Shown here one piece after another: positions 9,147 through 13,391 of a DNA stretch of 13,391 nucleotides. This stretch comes from Lachnospiraceae bacterium (GTDB lineage Bacteria; Bacillota_A; Clostridia; Lachnospirales; Lachnospiraceae): contig JAFQCI010000089.1 in NCBI GenBank assembly GCA_017416505.1, forward strand, positions 1-13,391, written 5' to 3'. The notes beneath the pieces were generated by a model. The model was not told where the DNA came from. It saw only the letters and a list, made by a program, of their open reading frames with translations, and did not search any database. The position numbers and the translations under genes were made by a program. How positions within the stretch are numbered: the first letter of the stretch is position 1; every line of letters begins with the position of its first letter.

Positions 9147-9414
9147 TTATTGACATTGAATATTTTTTTAATAGATGCTAATATTGCTAAAATTAAAATG
9201 AAATAATCAAATTAGCCTGAAAAATGTCGTTTTATGCAAATGTGGTTGAATTAACGGCAGAAATAAGGATAATAAGGATTGTCATTAGTTTTACAAAAAG
9301 CATCATATGATGAAAAAAGAAAAAATAGCATGCGTTTTATATTATGCTTGTAGGAAATAAAATATTACTGTTAAAACAAGCAAGAGATAATACATAAATT
9401 AGGAGGAAAAATAT
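9105..9414 (+). promoter_or_regulatory. Regulatory region upstream of the secreted-protein gene
   Basis: About 310 bases without a gene. It contains a perfect tandem repeat AATAAGGAT (9262-9270, 9271-9279), a 12-bp palindrome CATCATATGATG (9301-9312) and an inverted pair GCTTGT/ACAAGC around 9347-9382. No strong promoter stands out: TTGTAG-17-TTAAAA (9348-9376) and a GATAAT at 9386 are weak candidates. A weak core promoter with repeats upstream fits control by an activator such as the divergent LytTR regulator, but I could not find a pair of sites matching known LytTR consensus at the usual spacing. The AGGAGG Shine-Dalgarno at 9401-9406 is ideal. Confidence 0.4.
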
Positions 9415-9827
9415 ATGTTTTTAAAAAAATCAAATCGTTATCAGTGATAGCATGTGCTGCATTAATGTTATTTTCGACACCTGTTTATGCAGCTAATACA
9501 GACTTCAAATTTTCATTAAACAGCACTACTTCAAAGGAAAGTTCCTTAGGAGTAGGTCAAAAGAGTCTTGATGGAGATACAAATGCTTATGTAACACCAG
9601 ATGCATCTAAGTCTAATTTAGCGATTAAAGGTGCAACTGTTAATTTTCGCATAAGAGATAATGCAAAAAATTATGCAACAGAATACGTGCAATGTAATTC
9701 ATACAAAAAATATGTATTACCATATTTGTCAGGGAAAGCTGTAGGGGGAGCATCTTATAGATTGTTTGCAAATGTAGAAAAAACAAATGCTTATCCAGTT
9801 AATTTAGGAGGAAGATGGTGCCCATAA
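9415..9827 (+). CDS. Small secreted protein (DUF2712-like?), start separated from body by a -1 frameshift
   Basis: The AGGAGG site sits 8 bases before the ATG at 9415, but that frame reads MFLKK and soon stops (TGA after ten codons). Slipping back one base on TTA-AAA-AAA (9421-9429) gives MFLKKIKSLSVIACAALMLF STPVYA|ANTDF, a textbook signal peptide with basic n-region, hydrophobic core and cleavage after residue 26. The fused product is 137 residues; the mature part is about 111. The alternative GTG at 9444 would lose both the Shine-Dalgarno site and the basic n-region. The mature protein is Ser/Thr/Asn-rich, has cysteines at 94 and 136 that could pair, and ends LGGRWCP. It recalls DUF2712-type secreted proteins found beside ABC transporters and two-component systems, but I am not certain. 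It may be a bacteriocin-like or signalling protein. The frameshift may be programmed, phase-variable, a mutation or a sequence error. Confidence 0.6.
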
Positions 9828-9847
9828 GAACGTTAGGTTTAGTGTTT

Positions 9848-9878
9848 CAAGGAGCTGAGATATGCTCCTTGTTTTTTT
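9848..9878 (+). terminator. Intrinsic terminator between the secreted-protein gene and the lipoprotein gene
   Basis: CAAGGAGC (9848-9855) and GCTCCTTG (9864-9871) form a perfect 8-bp stem with an 8-base loop and seven T after it. The Shine-Dalgarno site of the next gene (AAAGGAG) begins two bases beyond the T-run, leaving no room for another promoter. The downstream genes should therefore depend on read-through, keeping the first product in excess. Confidence 0.88.
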
Positions 9879-9890
9879 GAAAGGAGATAT

Positions 9891-10997
9891 ATGAAGAGAA
9901 AGAGTTTATTAAGTTTGTTTTGTGTAGGCACATGTATTGCAATTGTAGGATGCTCGGGTAAACAAGCACAGAATTTGAGTATAGAAAATGGGTATGTAGA
10001 TTATAGCGAAATAACGACCCAAGTACAAATAGAAAATGAAAGTAAAAGTAATCACATTAGTATGGAGCTTTGCGAAAATGTAAAGGTAGATGCTAATGTA
10101 AAGGTTCCGGATGGATTTTCAGGAAGCGCATATCGATATGATGCGTATGTTGCTCCGTTTACGTTGGAAAATATATTACCACTGTTCGAATTGGATGAGA
10201 AAGATGTAGAGAAGCTATCTGAAAATTTGTATAGATATCAAGATACATTTTTTGAAATTTCAAATGACATATGTGGTTCATTGGTTATAAATACAGAAAG
10301 TGTAGACTACTACTATAAATATAATTCGGATTATTTAGAAGCGTGTACAGATATGATAGATTTTGGTGAGAACAAGGAATTAGCTTTTAAAAAAAGTGAA
10401 CTTGTTAAAACGGAAGTATGTGAGAAGTTGAAAAGTATAGGGATAAACAATGTAGTAGTAAAGCATATATATGCACTTCCAGTGGAATACCATCAATACA
10501 TAGAAAAAACGTATATAGAAAGTGGAATGATGGAAGAAAATAAGCAGCTTGGTGAAAGATGGAATAGCATAGGAGATTGTTATGAAATTGTTTTGACAAC
10601 AGAAATAGATGGTATACCAATCTTTGAAGATACATATGTAGCAGAAGATGATACGGCTTTTAATGGTGGAAAAATCCAAATACTTTTTTCAGAAGAGGGT
10701 ATTAAATATCTAAATGCACCAAATCAGTATAGAATTAGGGAGCAAGAGTATGAAATAGTTAATGTGCTAGGAAATGAGGAAATACTTGATGTAATAAAAA
10801 ATAAGATGACTAGTATCATATTAACAGATACATATACTGTGACAGAATTGGAATTGTGTTATTTACCACAGATTATAAATAAACAGTTAGGTGATTTTTG
10901 GATGTTACCTGTTTGGAATGTTACATTAATTGCAAGTGATGGAACATCTATAAATTATCTCTTTAGAGCAGATAATGGAGAAGAAATACAATGGTAA
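9891..10997 (+). CDS. Lipoprotein of unknown function in the ABC operon
   Basis: A 368-residue protein with a lipoprotein signal peptide: MKRKS, a hydrophobic stretch and the lipobox AIVGC, making Cys21 the lipidated residue. It should be anchored on the outer face of the membrane. The rest has no transmembrane segment and no family I recognise. The C-terminal part (FWMLPVWNVTLIASDG ... YLFRADNGEEIQW) has the look of PepSY/YcdB-type repeats, in which an extracellular domain ends with a strand carrying an xxGE motif. A strong AAAGGAG site precedes the ATG. It overlaps the next gene by 7 bases (ATGGTAA), indicating coupled translation. In this setting it may bind the secreted protein, act as an immunity lipoprotein, or assist the transporter; none is proved. 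Confidence 0.8.
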   Translation: MKRKSLLSLFCVGTCIAIVGCSGKQAQNLSIENGYVDYSEITTQVQIENESKSNHISMELCENVKVDANVKVPDGFSGSAYRYDAYVAPFTLENILPLFELDEKDVEKLSENLYRYQDTFFEISNDICGSLVINTESVDYYYKYNSDYLEACTDMIDFGENKELAFKKSELVKTEVCEKLKSIGINNVVVKHIYALPVEYHQYIEKTYIESGMMEENKQLGERWNSIGDCYEIVLTTEIDGIPIFEDTYVAEDDTAFNGGKIQILFSEEGIKYLNAPNQYRIREQEYEIVNVLGNEEILDVIKNKMTSIILTDTYTVTELELCYLPQIINKQLGDFWMLPVWNVTLIASDGTSINYLFRADNGEEIQW

Positions 10998-11785
10998 GAT
11001 GCATATTAGTAGAAATTAAGAAAGCTTTATTAGACAAAGGAGTTATATTGGTAGTCTTAGGAGTTTTTTTGATAAACACAATAAATTTGTGGGATGAAAT
11101 GCAACTTCATCAAACCTATGAATCAAGTTCTGTATTATATTATTGGGTGAATCGACATGGACTCGGAGGGATTACGATGTTGATGTTTCTTCTGTGTAGC
11201 ATTCCTTATGGACTTCAATTTTGCTTGGAAAAAAATAATGGAAGCTGGAAATATTTTCTGATTCGAGAACATTTTCGAGGATATGTTTTTTCTAAAATAG
11301 TGGTAACTGTACTGACTTCTGTAATAGCTTTTATGGTAGGATATTTATTAGTATTCATTTTACTACATTCCCGATATATGTTGTTCCCTGACAATAAAGT
11401 GTTTTTTGAACAAATGGTTAGTGGGCTGCCTTTTGAAAGTATTGCTTTGCAAAGAAGATATTTGTTCTTTTTTCTAAATATTATTCCTGAAGTTATGATG
11501 ATTGCGTTTATGTCTACAATATCGCTTTTAGTGGGGACATGGACTGAAAATAAGTATGTAGTTATAGCAGCACCCATGGTTGTATATTATGCATGGAATT
11601 ACCTCACAGGGAGTTTGAGATTACATGATATTTTTTTGTGGACATTAAAAATAATTGAGGGATTTCAATATTTTGAAAATGACATTCTTAACTTGATTTT
11701 TACAATAGCATATTATTTGACAGGAATAACAGTAATAGGTTGTATATTTTTAAAAAGATGCAAAGGAGATATCGAGGATGTTTAA
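10991..11785 (+). CDS. ABC-2-like transporter membrane protein (first permease)
   Basis: The 264 residues hold about six membrane segments (approximately 17-33, 57-79, 100-127, 157-181, 188-206, 231-255), short loops and basic ends, the layout of small ABC-2 permeases that partner a separate ATPase. The start MVRCILVEIKKALLDKG, a basic amphipathic helix before the first membrane segment, is typical. It overlaps the lipoprotein gene by 7 bases and the next gene by 8 bases (ATGTTTAA). Substrate not deducible; peptide export or membrane protection against a peptide are the usual roles of such operons. Confidence 0.75.
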   Translation: MVRCILVEIKKALLDKGVILVVLGVFLINTINLWDEMQLHQTYESSSVLYYWVNRHGLGGITMLMFLLCSIPYGLQFCLEKNNGSWKYFLIREHFRGYVFSKIVVTVLTSVIAFMVGYLLVFILLHSRYMLFPDNKVFFEQMVSGLPFESIALQRRYLFFFLNIIPEVMMIAFMSTISLLVGTWTENKYVVIAAPMVVYYAWNYLTGSLRLHDIFLWTLKIIEGFQYFENDILNLIFTIAYYLTGITVIGCIFLKRCKGDIEDV

Positions 11786-12632
11786 GGCTGTAAAAATAGC
11801 AAAGGGTGGAATGCTAAGAACTCTTGGGCAAGCAAGATTTTTCTTTGCGATATTTATCAATGTAATATTGATTGAACAACTAACTAGTTCTATTAAAAAA
11901 TTTTCAGAGGCAGTTCAGATAAAAACATCTCCATGGATATTTCCTTTTTTAATGCAGCAAAGTTATATACAAATGATTTTTCTTGCGGGAGTAGTATTAT
12001 TATTTTGCGATGCACCGTTTATAAATAGAGGAAGTTCTTTTGAGATGATAAGGGCAGGTAAGAGAAAATGGATTATTGGAGAAATCATATATGTATTATT
12101 ATTATCAGGTATATATACACTTGCTATTATATTTTTATCAGTAGGGTTGCTAATACCAAGAATAGATCTTTTGAATGAATGGGGTAAAGTATTAGGAACG
12201 TTAGCGCAAACAAATGCAGCAGAGGTTTTTGGAAACTCCTATATTAAACTCGATTATGGGATAATGATAAAATATAGTCCATGTGAAGCAATGTTTTATT
12301 CGTTTCTGATAGCGTGGTGTGTTAGTTTTCTTGTAGGCATGTTTATTATGTTTTTGAACTTGTTATTAAAAAGAGTGCCTGGAGCAATTGGAGGAATGAT
12401 GATAGCACTATTATCTTATTTTCAAAAGAATTTTTCGAATTTGTATACGATGTCTTTTTTTTCACCTGCGAGCTGGATGGATATAGGGTTATGGAATAAG
12501 GGAGTTGTATTATCCTATCCTACGGTGGAATATATGGTTTCATTCTTTGTCTTTTTTATTGTTGGGTTAATAATAGCCACAATTATTTTGTTTAATAAAA
12601 GTGAAGATATTTTAAAAAGGAGAGAGGCTTGA
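11778..12632 (+). CDS. ABC-2-like transporter membrane protein (second permease)
   Basis: The 284 residues have about six membrane segments (roughly 20-36, 61-78, 99-128, 170-197, 201-219, 250-272). The motif CDAPFINRG...MIRAGKRKWIIGEIIY (77-105) between the second and third segments is one I associate with a recurrent Clostridia ABC permease family in which a cytoplasmic loop docks on the ATPase. It is preceded by AAAGGAGATATCGAGG and overlaps the preceding gene by 8 bases; its stop overlaps the ATG of the ATPase (TGATG). It likely forms a heterodimeric channel with the first permease. Confidence 0.75.
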   Translation: MFKAVKIAKGGMLRTLGQARFFFAIFINVILIEQLTSSIKKFSEAVQIKTSPWIFPFLMQQSYIQMIFLAGVVLLFCDAPFINRGSSFEMIRAGKRKWIIGEIIYVLLLSGIYTLAIIFLSVGLLIPRIDLLNEWGKVLGTLAQTNAAEVFGNSYIKLDYGIMIKYSPCEAMFYSFLIAWCVSFLVGMFIMFLNLLLKRVPGAIGGMMIALLSYFQKNFSNLYTMSFFSPASWMDIGLWNKGVVLSYPTVEYMVSFFVFFIVGLIIATIILFNKSEDILKRREA

Positions 12633-13264
12633 TGGAGACTATTATTGATATACAAAATGCTACAAAAAAAGTAAAAGAAAAGAATCTTATTGAAGATATT
12701 AATCTTCAGATACGAAAAGGTTCTATAGTAGGAATTATTGGAAAAAATGGAAGTGGAAAAACGGTTCTATTAAAATGTATTTGTGGCTTTATGAAGTTAA
12801 CTTCAGGGAAAATAGATGTAAGAGGAAAAAGAATAGGAGGAAGTGCAGGTCTTGCAGAAGGAATAGGGATTTTAATTGAAAATCCAGGCTTTCTTAATGG
12901 TTATAGTGGGTATCATAACTTAAAATTTCTTGCGGATATTGAGCGTAAAATAGGAAAAACAGAAATTAGGCAATATATGGAATTGGTGGGACTAGATCCA
13001 GATAGTAGAAAACCGGTTAAGCATTATTCTGTAGGAATGAGGCAACGCTTGGCAATTGCTCAGGCTATTATGGAGGAGCAGGATATTTTGATACTTGATG
13101 AACCTATGAATGGCTTGGATAGTGTGGGAGTGAATGATATGAGAAAAATTTTTCTTGATTTAAAACAAAAAGGACGGACAATAATACTTACAAGTCATAT
13201 AAAAGAAGATATAGACATATTATGTGATGAGGTGTATGTCATGGATTCAGGGTGTATGAAATAA
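12632..13264 (+). CDS. ABC transporter ATP-binding protein
   Basis: The ATPase that drives the two permeases. In the 210 residues from this start the motifs are Walker A GKNGSGKT (37-44), IENPGF at the Q-loop position (Glu replaces Gln, as in many BcrA-type ATPases), signature YSVGMRQRLAIAQA, Walker B ILILDEPMNGLD and the H-loop LTSH (His189). All catalytic elements are present. It lacks the C-terminal extension of longer BcrA proteins and ends VMDSGCMK, as short exporter ATPases do. An upstream in-frame TTG at 12629 is possible, but the ATG overlapping the previous stop, 9 bases after AGGAG, is preferred. The pairing with two small membrane proteins is the plan of antimicrobial-peptide exporters and self-protection pumps. 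Confidence 0.92.
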   Translation: METIIDIQNATKKVKEKNLIEDINLQIRKGSIVGIIGKNGSGKTVLLKCICGFMKLTSGKIDVRGKRIGGSAGLAEGIGILIENPGFLNGYSGYHNLKFLADIERKIGKTEIRQYMELVGLDPDSRKPVKHYSVGMRQRLAIAQAIMEEQDILILDEPMNGLDSVGVNDMRKIFLDLKQKGRTIILTSHIKEDIDILCDEVYVMDSGCMK

Positions 13265-13278
13265 CGTTTTATGAATAA

Positions 13279-13299
13279 TATTCCATCACATTCGGAATA
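13279..13299. repeat. Short hairpin downstream of the ABC ATPase gene
   Basis: TATTCC and GGAATA pair perfectly around a 9-base loop, 15 bases after the ATPase stop. No T-run follows on either strand, so it is a weak terminator at best; it may be an mRNA 3'-end stabiliser or an operator for the next gene. Confidence 0.3.
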
Positions 13300-13320
13300 A
13301 TAATCAAAAAAAGGAAAGGT

Positions 13321-13391
13321 ATGGCTATTAATATGGAAAATAAAGATACCGTAAGATTATTAAAGGAATGTGATGCAGGAACTAAAATGGG
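13321..13391 (+). CDS. Start of a conserved Clostridia protein of unknown function (cut by the window edge)
   Basis: Only 23 codons are visible: MAINMENKDTVRLLKECDAG then TKMG. The start has a good AAGGAAAGG site immediately upstream. The segment ENKDTVRLLKECDAGTKM resembles the beginning of a widespread, unnamed helical protein of Lachnospiraceae that I would compare to the ferritin-like DUF2383 group; this is recollection only. A second ATG at 13333 is an alternative start. It is separated from the ABC operon by 56 bases and may be an independent unit. Confidence 0.7.
   Translation, partial: MAINMENKDTVRLLKECDAGTKM

Noticed and set aside
9150..9155. Perfect -35 hexamer TTGACA
   Set aside because: The hexamer 17 bases downstream is AGATGC and no acceptable -10 occurs at 16-18 bases, so I do not call a promoter.

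Overview
The window looks like chromosomal DNA of a low-GC Gram-positive anaerobe, most likely a Clostridia / Lachnospiraceae-type gut bacterium. This rests on AT-rich codon use, strong AGGAGG-type Shine-Dalgarno sites, an antitermination-controlled PTS operon, and several protein fragments of kinds I associate with that group. The species cannot be named from the sequence.

Region 1 (1-1700) is a graveyard of accessory genes. It holds a minus-strand P-loop NTPase gene broken by a frameshift and cut by the window edge, with a perfect 10-bp inverted repeat at its promoter/start. Next comes a stretch of about 300 bases that folds into successive hairpins, two of them closed by GNRA tetraloops, and reads like a piece of a large structured RNA (perhaps a group II intron relic). 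It is followed by a fragment resembling a SocA/Panacea-type antitoxin and a short two-frame gene remnant.

Region 2 (1776-6952) is a complete glucose-type PTS operon: promoter, ribonucleic antiterminator site (RAT) overlapping an intrinsic terminator, then glcT-like antiterminator, ptsG-like EIICBA permease, ptsH (HPr) and ptsI (Enzyme I), closed by a terminator shared with the convergent genes. Because the RAT/terminator lies before the antiterminator gene, the whole operon, including the general PTS proteins, appears autoregulated. The HPr keeps His15 but has Lys where HPr kinase would phosphorylate Ser46.

Region 3 (6937-8954, minus strand) is a two-component system: a LytTR response regulator followed by an AgrC/VirS-type membrane histidine kinase. 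Region 4 (8955-9414) is a 460-base divergent intergenic region with an extended -10 promoter for the regulator, a tandem 9-bp repeat, a 12-bp palindrome and a small gene relic.

Region 5 (9415-13264, plus strand) is a secreted small protein whose signal peptide is intact only after a -1 shift on an in-phase A_AAA_AAA, then an intrinsic terminator, a lipoprotein, two ABC-2-like membrane proteins and an ABC ATPase, the last four overlapping or nearly so. Regions 3-5 together look like a signal-responsive module that makes and exports, or protects against, an extracellular peptide. This is the part most likely to be undescribed. A new gene of a conserved but unnamed Clostridia family starts at 13321 and runs off the window.
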